64,000 bases of DNA from Pseudopithomyces maydicus (taxonomy: Eukaryota; Ascomycota; Dothideomycetes; Pleosporales; Didymosphaeriaceae). Where the stretch lies: contig JANTUC010000005.1 in NCBI GenBank assembly GCA_026873275.1, positions 558,001-622,000 of the forward strand. Reading direction: 5' to 3'. Positions 1 through 10,806 of the stretch are shown here, one piece after another (within the stretch, counting starts at the first letter, position 1; the number at the start of each line of letters is the position of its first letter). A program made the position numbers and the translations under genes. The notes beneath the pieces were generated by a model, which ran no database searches, was not told where the DNA came from, and was given only the letters and a program-made list of their open reading frames with translations.

Positions 1-2179
1 AACCTCGCAGAAACGAACGCACAGGAAGATGAAGACAATATCCAAAGAAAAGAAGAAAGCGAAGCCAAGATAAAGGAGCTTGAAATGCGCCTAGAGAGAT
101 GCAGAGCTGTGGATAAAAAGAATAAAGAATTTGTTGCTGCATGCCGCTCGGCTATCAAATCGAGTGTACAGAATCGAAGTATGTGGTGCAGTTTGTCGTC
201 ATTATATGCTTATGTGTTGTACTGAAATAGGTTCTCTAGGAAAATTACAGACCGACACCGATCTACAGAAACAGTTGAAAGACCAAGATGATCGAATCTC
301 GGATTTATCTCGAGCCTTGAAAGATTCCAAACAGATACAGAGAGCGACACAACTCAACGAAAATACAATGAAGTCCAAAGCGGATAAACTGGAAGAGACC
401 AATGTCGGCTTGAAAGCCCAGATGCACCAGTTGCAGTCTCAGAACAAGCACACAATATCCAGTCTAGAAAAGAAACTTAAAGATGCAGAATCTAGCCACC
501 AGACCCTGTTGGAAGATTATGAGACCTTACAGGGAAACAACACGTACCTTGTGGAGAAATACAAAAAGCTCAAGACTGAAGCCCAGCAGTTAAAGAACAC
601 AAAGGCCCAACTCGAAGCGGGGTTTAGAACGTCCAAGAAAGAACAGCCACGTCTTTTTAAAAACACCGAAGAATTCCAAGAGGAAGCAGAAACTCGATTT
701 ACCGAACAGACCGAACTGGAGAATTACCAAAGTAATGAAGACGACCTTGCAGCACAAGTCCAAGAGCTCGTTAATACTAAACAAGTCATGAAGATAAAGC
801 AAAAACATCTTGAGGAACTGATCAGCAAGCACGTTGAACATCCAACTACTTTTGAAGATGAGATTACTCTACTTAATAAGGAGAAAGAACAGGTTCAAGA
901 AGACCTCTTGAAGGAGCGAAAGGTAATAGAAGACCTCAAGGCCACTATGATCGAGAAACAAGTCTATGAGCAGCACACATCCGAGCTTCAACAGACCAAT
1001 GAAGCACTCCAAGAAACACACGATGAGTTGAAGATACGCTATGCAAACAGAAAAGATGAACTGAATGAAAGCCGCTCTACTAGCTTGAAGTTGCAGGCGA
1101 AGGTGAAAGAATTGGAAAATCAGTTGCAACAGCTTCAGGAAAATGATGATGAAATCGTGTCCAACGATGAAGAAAAGACAGAAACTCTATATAGCACCGC
1201 TCTTACAGAGTTACGAGATCAGTTCGAGGACTCCAAGCGAAGTGGAAAGGAAACTCGTGACTTGCTAAATAAGCTTCTTGAGAATCTCGAAAATTCGAAA
1301 AAGTGTGATCTTGCCATTATTCAAGCAAGCATCAAAGAGATACAGGCAGAGAACACAAGTTTGAAAACCCAGTGTAACACGACTGGGAATCGCCTTATGC
1401 TCACTGAAACCAAGGTGAACGATCTCAAAAACGAAAAACAAGTAGTTGAAGACCAACTCGAGACTTCCAGAAAAGATCTTGAACTCTCTCAGGCCCATGC
1501 GAACGGTCTGAAGAGAGAGAAACAAGTATTGGAAGACCAACTCAAGACTTCCACATCCACAGCAAGTACACTGGATGCGGAGAAGAAAGCTCTTCAAGAC
1601 AAGCTCGACAGGAGCAAAGAGCAACTCATAACTGAGCAAACCAAGACAGCTGGTCTGGAGACTGAGAATTTAAAGCTAGAAGACCAAAACAACAAGCTTA
1701 ATCAACTCAGTACACAGCTCAATAAGGATATCGATATATATGCCAGAATTCGCAACGAGTTGCTGGCCCTTTGCTACACAGTCTTGTATTCACAAGAGTA
1801 TGAACCGGATGAATTTGAAATCGACCAAGCCCCTATTCAAGAGGCCACTCAGAAGCGTTTCAATCGACTGGTATGCCAGAAGCAGATGTTTGATCGTTCG
1901 AACAACCTTTTGGTCACGAAAATCAAAGAACTTACCGATGCCTGTGAGATGGTTTTCAAACAGAAAGAAGATGCAAAAAGCTTGATTGTACAGTTGAGGG
2001 ATCAGAACGAGGAGCTTCAAGCTGATTTAAGTCTCATTGCAAAGGGTGCAGAGCGACTCCTCCAACATACCCAATCATTGGAGAATGCACAAACCGCAAA
2101 GGTGGACGCCGAGCGGGCGTATGAAATCTTACTTGGCTGGGTCAAGAATAAAGTCGGCGAGGGTAAAATTCAGCCCTAA
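1..2179 (+). CDS. Long coiled-coil protein, 5' partial
   Basis: The frame is open from base 1 (it reads NLAETNAQED) and stays coding-like to base 178. A GTATGT donor at 179 and an acceptor at 238-239 (alternatively 229-230) remove a short intron, and the frame then runs on without break to the TAA at 2177-2179. The ATG at 131 lies in another frame inside exon and intron and is probably not the true start, so the gene begins left of the window. The protein is almost wholly E/K/Q/L-rich heptad coiled coil with repeated segments such as KREKQVLEDQLKTS at two nearby places (about 1430-1560). No catalytic domain or membrane segment is visible. It resembles generic SMC/myosin-tail-like cytoskeletal or tethering proteins only by composition, so I assign no function. 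A minisatellite starts about 100 bp downstream. Confidence 0.7.
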
Positions 2180-2271
2180 ATCCACAGGTCACCATGTATT
2201 CAGTGCGATTCTAGATCGTACTGACTGTTTGACTAACAAAGTCTGGTCATAGACCTCACACTGGTTTGTAT

Positions 2272-3122
2272 AAGCCCGATCTTTTGATCCGTCTTTTCAT
2301 GCAGTTCTTGATACAACCCGATCTTTTGATCCGGTTATTGATACAACCCGATCTTTTGATCCGATACTTGATATAACCCGATCTTTTGATCCGATTCTTG
2401 ATACAACCTGATCTTTTGATCCAGTTCTTGATACAACCTGATCTTTTGATCCAGCTCTTGATACAACCCGATCTTTTGATCCAGTTCTTGATACAACCTG
2501 ATCTTTTGATTCAGTTCTTGATACAACCTGATCTTTTGATTCAGTTCTTGATACAACTCGATCTTTTGATCCGGTTCTTGGTCTATCCCGATCTTTTGAT
2601 CCGATTCTTGATACAACCCGATCTCTTGGTCTGGTGCTAATACAACCCGATCTTCTGATCTGGTTCTTGATACAACTCGATCTTTTGATCTGGTCCTGAT
2701 ACAACCTGATTCCCGATCTTCTGATCTGGTTCTTGATACAACCCGATCTTTTGATCTGGTCCTGATACAGCCTGATTCCCGATCTTCTGATCTGGTTCTT
2801 GATTCAGCCCGATCTTTTGATCTAGCTAATCCAGCTTGATCTTTTAATCCAGCTAATTCAGTCTGATCTTTTGATCCAGCTTTTAATCTGGCCCGATCTT
2901 TTGATCTGGTCCCAGCCTGATCCGGCTCCCAATCCAGCCCGATCCTTGATCCGGCTCCTAATCCAGCCCGATCCTTGATCCGGCTCCTAATCTAGCTTTC
3001 AATCCAGCCCGATCTTTGATCCGGCTCCTAATCCAGCCTGATCCTTGATCCAGCTCCTAATCCAGCCCGATCTTTGATCCGGCTCCCAATCCAGCCTGAT
3101 CCTTGATCCGGCTTACTATCAG
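2272..3122. repeat. Degenerate 30-bp minisatellite
   Basis: Tandem units of about 30 bp built on the core CCCGATCTTTTGATCCGGTT with TTGATACAA between cores. Units are regular from about 2290 to 2640, exactly two per 60 bp. Further right they lose register and become a 29-30 bp variant with CGGCTCCTAATCCAG. Most differences between copies are C/T or G/A changes (CCCG, CCTG, CTCG; CCGG, CCAG, TCAG). Because 30 is divisible by 3, both strands show open reading frames of 10-residue repeats; I regard these as by-products of the repeat, not genes. Confidence 0.9.
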
Positions 3123-3337
3123 ACGCTAGGTTTGTCACAGAGAATGTATGATAGAATTGTGCCTAAATTAATCTCAATGTATGCTCCATTCTTCAAATTG
3201 CCCATCGATGCTTCACATAAGAGGACGCGGCTGAGAATCAAAAGTGTAAGTCCATTACTAACTCTGTCATGTCCTCTGGAGTTATACTACCGCTATGCTT
3301 CTTGTGTCCATTAAATGCCTCTTATTACATCATTTGA

Positions 3338-4433
3338 CTACACTTCCACGGATCTAGCTACCGGTGTACCGCGAGGAACACACCGTCCTGGATGCCACAC
3401 AATCAGCAGCCACACCGCTACCACCACGGGCATGAATTCCAAACACCCAAAGTACACTTCGTGCGTATTTAGCTCTCCCCAGAGCCCCTCTGCCGTCTCC
3501 GCCAACCTGAAGCACACTCTCAAGTAGAATAGTACTACTGCAAGTATGAAAGCAACATAGAACCCTTTCTTGACAGGTGAAAATAGTACCTTGCGCGCGC
3601 GAATGATAAATGCCGTCAAGAGTAAGATGAATATAAGAAAGGTGAAAGCCTGGAATGCCAGACCTGCAAGAAGGATATTATTAGGTGTTGTGGGGTCGCG
3701 ACGATTGGATTCGGCAACGCCGATGAGAGCTGCGCCGAGGATTTGGACCACGGTTGCTATTACATCGCAGGTAATGAATATCCAGAGGATGGTTTTGGGC
3801 GGAAGCGGTGCGTGATGTCGCCCTGTTGCATTGATTAAGAGCGATAGAATCGTGTAGATGGCTGCGGCGAAGAAGACAGGCGCTACAACGATGACTACAA
3901 TATTGTCAGCTATGCTTATCATTAAACTCGGGAGAAATTGAAAGGGTTAAGACGCACAAAAGTACTGAACTACGAAGAAAGCGACGCGATAGGGGTCGAC
4001 TTTGGCGCTGAGGGTGCGGAAGACATAGCCTACGATTTCCTTCATGATGTTAGCACGATTTTCTTTAGAGATATGGACGTTAATATAAAGGAAGTCTTAC
4101 AAAGGCTATACCGACGATCATGGTGCTGAAGTACCAACTACGGTACTTGATGAGCTGCCATAGATGGAAGACACCAGCAAGAGCGAATAACACGATGCCC
4201 AAGATTCCGACCACAATAGAAGGCGTATAGCCATAAATTATGATTGTTGCATCTCCTAAAAACCTTGTTAGTTAATGTATGGAGGCGTGAGATAAATCGA
4301 AGTCTCAAGGCGTATAATTGGCATAGAGAATGAAAGCTATGCTGGACAAGTAGTGAAAGGGGTTCGCACCGTCTCCCATAGGATTTGGAAAGTTGGGATC
4401 AATCCACCCTCTGGCAGGTGGTTCAGACGCCAT
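3338..4433 (-). CDS. RTA1-like seven-transmembrane protein
   Basis: Four exons: 4433-4370, 4255-4101, 4039-3958 and 3909-3338, giving 873 nt and 290 aa with all phases agreeing. RTA1 family members are fungal seven-helix plasma or vacuolar membrane proteins linked to lipid translocation and to resistance to 7-aminocholesterol and azoles. Visible hallmarks are GYTPS followed by a hydrophobic helix ending FHLWQ (exon 2), EIVGYVFR (start of exon 3), then VAPVFFAAAIY and the terminal HPG motif. The length is normal for the family. The first donor is a weak GTGCGA (4369), but only this junction yields the typical run MGDGDATIIIYGYTPS. The other donors are GTAAGA and GTGCGT. Substrate is unknown. 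Family assignment is secure; the exon 1 boundary is less so. Confidence 0.85.
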
Positions 4434-5359
4434 GTCAAAATCGAAAATGCGAATGTAGTAGTTGTATGTGTTAGAAATTAAAGAGCAAGACAACTTGTGC
4501 AGCCTGGTCGCGATGTAGTAAAATCGTTAACACAAATTATGACGTAATTCTTCTAGTTTTCCAGGGCTTTCGAACAATGGATGCTATACGGTGGTAAACT
4601 CAAGCGCGACAGAGCTATTGCGAAATAACGACGTAGAAGCAATCCCATCAAGCATTATATGCGACCACAAGCTCTTCTTGGGCTCGCGATCCGCGTTGAT
4701 AGTCGTCTCCATCCTTGTCCTAAAGCGATGTGTCTAAGCACTCATTCGGTGGCTTGGCTCTCGGTCGCAAATTAGAATCGTGCTTGGCATCACTTGAATC
4801 GCGATGGATCAATGTCACGAGTTTCGGTTAGTTACGAGCGCGAGTAGTGCGAACACAAGAATGCGATAGAAACGCCTTATGAAGTGCTTAGTAACTGAAT
4901 TTCGAATGGCTAGCTGTACGTCGACGAGTCATGTTGGATTGTGGAGCCAATAATTTTGGTGAACGAAAGTGATCATTTGCCGTCTGGATTTCTGTGAGGA
5001 GAATACCAATCTAGGTAGATATCTAAAAATCCAGAGGACTGGACGTATTGGGGTCAGGTGACGTAAAACCTTCCCAGGTTGGAACCTTGGAACCCTGGAA
5101 CTTACCTACCTAGGTAGTCCCGAGGTCACATGTCTTGTCACATGATCTGAATCACGTGACTTGTCAATGGCCCCGGGGCTATCAAACAACCTTTGGATCG
5201 TATACCTCCACAGGTGGAAATCAACCGTAGAAACGCATTTACCCATGTCCGCAGTGGCGAACGTGATACGTCCGTGGTACCTAAACTATGATACACTTGC
5301 AACCCGCCCTCAGCGAGTTGAAGTTAACTTACAATGAATTTATTCAATCACCTCACTCA
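4434..5359. promoter_or_regulatory. Intergenic region with clustered palindromic motifs
   Basis: No gene is visible. The stretch lies upstream of the RTA1-like gene and downstream of the CTNNBL1 homologue. Between about 5055 and 5165 it carries a dense set of short motifs: a CRE-like TGACGTAA, the palindrome CCTAGG inside TACCTAGGTAG, repeated GGAACC blocks, two TCACATG sites and the E-box CACGTG. They are far from the 4433 start, so any role is inference. Confidence 0.4.
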
Positions 5360-7192
5360 TTAGAGAAATGCGACCAATGTCTCCAGCATCTCTCGCTCAG
5401 CAGGCTCAACCTCCAATACTCCATCTAGCTGTGCTTGCAGCGTCCGCTTTACGTCCATCAGGGTCTCATCTCGCTCAGCGAGCGCCTTGACAGTCGCCTT
5501 CTTTGCACCATCATCCTCTGCTACCAGCCACGCAAGGATGGCATCAACGCGCTCCAGGCAGTATAGACCCTCATCAAGCCGGGATGGAATATTCTCTACG
5601 TCGATTTCATCCTGCTCTTCTTTGGGCAGCCCTCGCTTTTGATCCTTGAGCTTTGCGTCAAAGGCAGCTACGCGGGCTGCATAGCTTCTACGAAGATCAA
5701 TAAGTTTATTGATTTTCTCGTAGTCTTTTTCGAGAAACTTGGCGAGCACACGGAAGCGCGCGTCGGTATTTCCGGGTAGGGACCGGAGTAGCGACGCAAA
5801 GATGCCGAGGATGTGTTCGGTACTTTCAGGGTCGTGCTTCTTCGTCTTCATGAAGGTGCTAAAGATGGGCTTGAGACCCCTGGCTTCGACGATTTTTTCG
5901 CATACCGGCGCTGCGGTGTTGGATGGTGTATCTACAGTTTGCTTTCTGTCGTTCTTGCTATTGCCATCGGTCTGTACTTCTTCGGGTGATGCAGACTCGG
6001 CATATCCGCTTGCATGATCCAGCACTTTCAATGACCGGCTCTTGCTTGTCTTGCCGTCTCTCACCATAAGCAGGCACAGCTCCACGCCTTCCGCCTCCAC
6101 AAACTTCACCTTCCCTTCCGGTTCGTCTACCAAGGATGTGAGGCAGTTGAATAGGTTCTCCATATATTCTTCCTCAGAGCTTTCCTTCTCGGGGTCATTT
6201 CTTCGGTACGGGGCAAGTTGTGTAAGGAAAATTTCGATGCCGTTCGCTTCGGCAACGCGCTTGCGGTTTGGTTGGGATGCTTGTGTGAGGATAGAAAGGA
6301 TTTCAGAGGCATATTGTTTGTTCTGTGTTGTGGGTTTCTCGTCCTTCTGTATGCGGTTCAGCAGCCAATCCAGCAGTTTCTGCTCCTTGCCCACCACATC
6401 GACGTTGGCAGGCTGCGATAGTAGGTTCTCGATGACGCTGAGTGAGTGGTACACGCCCGATGCATCCTCCGCATTGCTCTCGTCAAAGCGCCCAAAGTTG
6501 GATATGAGCAGATCCAATAAGTCTGCTTTTAGGAAAGTAGCCACCAGTGCATCCCATTGTTCTTGTTCCGCATCGACGTCGTCATCTGTGAGCTCCGAGA
6601 TTATCTCGATGGCAGCGATTGCAATATCCGTGTTGTCGTGCGCCAGCAATTCCACCAGCTTGGTAGCTGCCGCGCTCTTTGCAAGCTGCTCGTACAGATC
6701 TGTGTGCTCCGAAAGTATACTGAGGCCTTTGATTGCCTCGTCCAGGTCGCCTTCTGAATCCATAAATTTGGTCGGATCGTCCTCGTATTTGGCGCGCAAC
6801 GACGCGTTTTTGTTTACTTTCTTCTCGAAGTTGAGCGCCGTTTTCCGCAGCCATGCCGAGTCGTACTTCTCGTCACCAATGGCTTCTTCGCCGTCCTGCG
6901 CATCCAAGTAGTCCATCGCATCTTTCGCATCCTCGTCTATGCCCCCGCCAAAGAAGCGACCCTCTTCATCGTCACCATCCTCGTCCTCGAAGTCCGGAGG
7001 AAGCGACGGGCCGGCCTCGTCGTCGTCATCTTCCTCCTCCGCTACAGAAGCTTGCGCTGGCCGCTTGGCGTCGCTGTTGGGGTTGAGTTTCGCCGACTTG
7101 TATGCCTGCGTCGGGTCGGCTTCGGAGGGGTTCTCGAACTTTCGCTTAGTCGCGGAGCTGGTGGCTTTGAATAGGTCGTCGATGCTGGTCAT
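5360..7192 (-). CDS. Beta-catenin-like protein 1 homologue (CTNNBL1)
   Basis: Single-exon gene of 610 aa counted from the ATG at 7192, which starts MTSIDDLFKATSS; the open frame extends 24 codons further but those codons do not look like family sequence. CTNNBL1 is an armadillo-repeat nuclear protein that associates with the Prp19/CDC5L spliceosome complex. Seen here: an acidic N-terminal segment (about residues 50-85, rich in DDDDE and EDEDGDDEEG), the conserved core with FDESNAEDASGVYHSLSVIE, NRKRVAEANGIEIFLTQLAPYR, EYMENLFNCLTSL and SRSLKVLDHA, then a C-terminal helical domain. A fungal insertion of about 40 residues (YAESASPEEVQTDGNSKND onward) follows the LKVLDHA helix and explains part of the excess over the animal protein, about 563 aa. 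It should work in pre-mRNA splicing. Confidence 0.93.
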   Translation of the reverse strand: MTSIDDLFKATSSATKRKFENPSEADPTQAYKSAKLNPNSDAKRPAQASVAEEEDDDDEAGPSLPPDFEDEDGDDEEGRFFGGGIDEDAKDAMDYLDAQDGEEAIGDEKYDSAWLRKTALNFEKKVNKNASLRAKYEDDPTKFMDSEGDLDEAIKGLSILSEHTDLYEQLAKSAAATKLVELLAHDNTDIAIAAIEIISELTDDDVDAEQEQWDALVATFLKADLLDLLISNFGRFDESNAEDASGVYHSLSVIENLLSQPANVDVVGKEQKLLDWLLNRIQKDEKPTTQNKQYASEILSILTQASQPNRKRVAEANGIEIFLTQLAPYRRNDPEKESSEEEYMENLFNCLTSLVDEPEGKVKFVEAEGVELCLLMVRDGKTSKSRSLKVLDHASGYAESASPEEVQTDGNSKNDRKQTVDTPSNTAAPVCEKIVEARGLKPIFSTFMKTKKHDPESTEHILGIFASLLRSLPGNTDARFRVLAKFLEKDYEKINKLIDLRRSYAARVAAFDAKLKDQKRGLPKEEQDEIDVENIPSRLDEGLYCLERVDAILAWLVAEDDGAKKATVKALAERDETLMDVKRTLQAQLDGVLEVEPAEREMLETLVAFL

Positions 7193-7840
7193 ATCGGTCA
7201 AATGTTGCAGTCGGGCGCGAATGGTGAGGAGCGTGTTGCTGCAGCAAGTTGGAAAGCTCAACATCGATTGGTGGTCCGAGCTCCACTAGCCACTTACCCT
7301 GGCGCCCTGAAGTCCCGGGTACAGTACACAGTTTCAGTATGTTCTGTAGTTTTGGCAGATTAGGTAAAGCTCATGGAGGATGTGGAAAAGGTAAAAGAGT
7401 CTGTGAACTGATTTATTCAATTCATCTCTGAGCGTTTGCCTAGATAGTGATAAAACAAACACGCACGTGCATGCGCGTCTAAAGGGGGACTGCTGCCATT
7501 TGATAGATGACTGAAAGTTTTCAGGACACGCCACGAAAATAGACTTAAGGTACTCCTAGATGATAAAAGACCGCTGGTGGAATGAACATCCTTATAACCA
7601 CTTGGCTCACAGAGATTGAAATGAAAGGTGGCTATATTGCACACTATATCAGTTTCTATCCGTGTGATTGAGCTTCTTTCACTCAATCCTTGCTCCTGGT
7701 TTTCTTTACACGTGGGCGACACGAAAGCGTAGGTTGTCTTCATTATATAACATTTTCACGAGACATCGATAGTCACAGAAACAATGAGAAAATGAAAAAG
7801 TTTGTAAAATAATTTATTTTGTTTATCTATGGTATATGGA
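7193..7840. other. Intergenic, upstream of CTNNBL1 homologue
   Basis: This should hold the CTNNBL1 promoter. Short frames here show no family resemblance. The right part is AT-rich (about 7740-7830) and leads into the 33-bp minisatellite. No other structure seen. Confidence 0.5.
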
Positions 7841-7845
7841 TACAT

Positions 7846-8258
7846 GGCATGCGGTCTATGGACGACATATGTATAGCATGCAGTCTATGGACGGCATGTG
7901 TCTGTATAGCATGCGGTCTATGGACGACATGTGTCTGTATAGCATGCGGTCTATGGACGACATGTGTCTGTATAGCATGCGGTCTATGGACGACATGTGT
8001 CTGTATAGCATGCGGTCTATGGACGACATGTGTCTGTATAGCATGTGGTCTATGGACGACATGTGTCTGTATAGCATGCGGTCTATGGACGACATGTGTA
8101 TGTATAGCATGTGGTCTATGGACGACATGTGTATGTATAGCATGCGGTCTATGGACGACATGTGTCTGTATAGCATGTGGTCTATGGACGACATGTGTCT
8201 GTATAGCATGTGGCCTATGGACGACATGCGCATGGTATGCGGTCTATGGACAGCATAA
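7846..8258. repeat. 33-bp minisatellite
   Basis: About a dozen near-identical tandem copies of a 33-bp unit with core GCATGCGGTCTATGGACGAC followed by ATGTGTCTGTATA. Copies differ mainly by GCATGC/GCATGT and GTCTG/GTATG changes; the outermost copies are shorter or divergent. As 33 is a multiple of 3, it leaves open frames of 11-residue repeats on both strands (140 and 172 codons on plus, 125 on minus). None has a credible gene context, so I call it non-coding tandem repeat. It lies 3' of gene A (ends 8481). Confidence 0.9.
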
Positions 8259-8480
8259 TCAAAAGAGTGTCTGCCATAATCAAAGGACTATGGAAGAGTT
8301 ATACCAGAACTCAAGTTCCATCCTTGTAATATCCTGACCACGCCTTGTTCTTTTGGCTGGAGGCTGTACTTCCTTTCATCCATTACTGGTATGAGGGTTG
8401 CTTGGAGTGCATTATCTTCACAGGTTGGAGTCGGAATAGCGTGGAATCGGCATAAAGCCATCTTCGTCCGCAATGTAGAG

Positions 8481-9871
8481 TTACCCCAAGGTGGTGTGGT
8501 CTTCCGATTCGAATTTTGGTTTTTTATATTCCTGGTTCATAGGGAATGGATGTTCAAATACCTGGTCCACAGGGATTCCTGCCAATCTATCGCCAATGCT
8601 ATCATCATCGTCGTCAAGGAACTCTTCATCTGAGATTTGAAGGCATTGTGTCACTTTTGACTGGAAGTAACCATACTGGTTGGATGGTTCATGCTTTTCT
8701 GGTGTCGTAAGTCCGCTGGGGGGTGCCCTTTCTGCCAGGTCTTTGAGTGCGATAGACGGTTCATGCTTTTCTGGTGTCGTGAGTTCGCTGGGGGGTCCCA
8801 TTGCTGCTAGGTCTTTGAGTGCGATAGGGCGGGGTCCCCTTTCTCCTAGTTCTTTAAGTGAGATAAACGGTTTATGCTTTTTTGGTGTCGTGAGCCCGCT
8901 AGGGGGTCCCATTTCTGCTAGGTCTTTGAGATTGATAATTTTTTTGATACGCTGATCGCCCGGAACATCGACAGATGGTGCGAGCGGGCGAGGATCATAT
9001 TCATAACCGCCTTGGATCTGATAGTATGACTGGTTGGTGAAAAATGATTGCTGTGGGTTCTGGGTGCTCTCGCGGCTAGGGCTCCCTTGTGTATTATCGT
9101 AGTTTCTATAGTGGTTTTGGTGGTTCCCGCGGTAGTTTTGGTGGTTCCCGCGGTAGTTCTGGTGGTTCCCGCGGTAGTTCTGGTGGTTCCCGCGGTAGTT
9201 CTGATGGTTCCCGCGGTAGTTCTGATGGTTCCCACGGCTCTGGTGATTCCCACGGTTCTGGTGATATCCACGGTTCTGGTGATTCCCACGGTTCTGGTGA
9301 TTCCCACGGTTCTGGTGATTCCCACGGTGTTGATTATTCCCATGGTAGTTCTGGTCGTTCTTGGAGTTCTGTTGATGGTTCTCGTCACAGTGATTCTGAT
9401 TATATTCATCTGATGGGTTGCGTCGATATCGTGGCTCAATGTGCAAGTTCGGTAATTGTTGCATTAAATGCTCAACTGAAAGAACTGGCAAAGGCGTAAT
9501 AGTTCCTTTGAATAACCACACATGGTTATGATCCCTCAGGGCGCTGGCGTATTGATCTGGGGGCACTATCACATAGGGTGGGACCCAAAGTGGTTGCTGT
9601 GGCTGCTGGTACTGCTGAGGCTGCTGTGTGTACTGTGGCTGATGTGGCTGATGTGGCTGCTGTGTGTACTGTGGTTGCTGTGTGTACTGTGGCTGATGTG
9701 GCTGCTGTGGCTGTGGCTGCTGTGTGTTCTGTGGTTGCTGTATGTACTGCTGTGGGTGCTGTGGCTGATCTACTCTTCATTAGTATGCGCATGTTGCTCA
9801 CCGCAAGTGATCTTACTGTTTAAATAGTTTGTATAGTTTTGTATAGAAGAATTATCTGTGTTGAATGACAT
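8481..9871 (-). CDS. Q/N-rich RGN-repeat protein of unknown function (gene A)
   Basis: Two exons, 9871-9817 and 9769-8481, 447 aa. Exon 1 begins MSFNTDNSSIQNYTNYLN; the donor is GTAAGA (9816) and the acceptor TAG (9770), with ACTAAT as likely branch site. A 3-nt alternative acceptor also stays in frame. Order: a Q/P/Y-rich stretch of QPQYTQQ units (about residues 20-70); a short conserved-looking block from IVPPDQYASALRDH to LPNLH (about 80-120); an R/G/N/H/Q repeat region of 21-bp units encoding RGNHQNY (8-10 copies); then three imperfect repeats around LKDLAEMGPPSGLTTP; and an acidic tail with EEFLDDDDDS. The composition suits an RNA-binding or prion-like low-complexity protein, but no known domain is recognised. 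It shares a spaced motif and architecture with gene B (30331). Confidence 0.65.
9116..9345. repeat. 21-bp coding minisatellite inside gene A
   Basis: Tandem 21-bp units with core GGTTCCCGCGGTAGTTCTGG on plus, read on minus as RGNHQNY and related heptads. The right half shortens to 15-bp units (GGTGATTCCCACGGTTCT). All unit lengths are multiples of 3, so copy number can change without frameshift. Confidence 0.85.
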
Positions 9872-9891
9872 ACAGACAATTGAGTGTGTAT

Positions 9892-9929
<38 letters not shown>

Positions 9930-10806
9930 TAGGTGTTTACGCGTTGCGGGAGCTGTGCCAAGCCAGAAGCGATTGGCACGTGCGCTTAGCGTATCTTGAC
10001 CCAGGCAGCACCTGGGCAACCTTTCATTCACGGGCTACTCAACAACAAGAATTTCGCCATTTGAGATAGCGGATCTGTAATAAATGAATTTCCAACCAGC
10101 TCGACATGTGAACCGAACACGTTCAAGCTGTGTGTCCACTTCTTCTACTATTAATGTATTGGCCCCACATGCACATGCAGACCATCTTCAGTCGCCTGAT
10201 CGAGTAAATCAAGGACTCGCTTCTCTCCAGACGAAAAAAACATTGCCATTCGATCTACCGAGAAAGAGAACTCTATGGCACCGAGTCAACTCGCAACACC
10301 GCACAAAGAGAGCCTTCGGGACGTGTTTGCCACCAGAGGAGAAGCGCAATTGGATGAGGTTCTAAACCTCGTCGAAAAAAATCGATTTACGGTGTAGCAT
10401 GAAATCAGGCGAGAAAGCAGCGATATCCGCGGTACTCCATCCCAAGATGGGAATGGAGTGTGGTTTTTTGGGTTTCAAGAAAAGAAATTGCTGGACAGAA
10501 GGACTGGGCAAAACTGTCTAAGGTACAATGGATTTGATGAGAGCAGACAGTCTTCCAGGAGCTGCTCACAAGTGAGGATACTGCCATTTGATATATGTGT
10601 GGCCACGCAAGGTGAGTGAGCTTGAACAATAGTAGTTCATGTCGTCTAACACCATTGTGTTGCCCTAGGACAGCCCCATGCGACGGCTACTTTACGATGC
10701 CCACTGTCACAAGAGAACCCGCGCTACTATACTGGATTCCGACCATGCAACTGGGCTTTCCGTACTGAAACCTCTCTCGACTGTACAAGAGGATTTTTGT
10801 CTTCGT
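9872..10806. other. Intergenic with GA microsatellite
   Basis: Upstream of gene A and downstream of the MFS gene. It contains a (GA)n run at about 9893-9923, within 60 bp of the gene A start codon. The remainder shows only short frames with no family resemblance. Confidence 0.6.

Noticed and set aside
6042..6911. 289-codon plus-strand frame
   Set aside because: Antisense to the CTNNBL1 homologue; serine-rich composition is the complement of its acidic codons.
7846..8258. CRISPR-like array
   Set aside because: Repeats are contiguous without unique spacers, and the genome is eukaryotic.
9048..9499. Plus-strand repeat frames rich in Gly/Ser or Val
   Set aside because: They exist because the 21-bp array keeps every frame open; gene A on minus has the intron and flanking coherent sequence.
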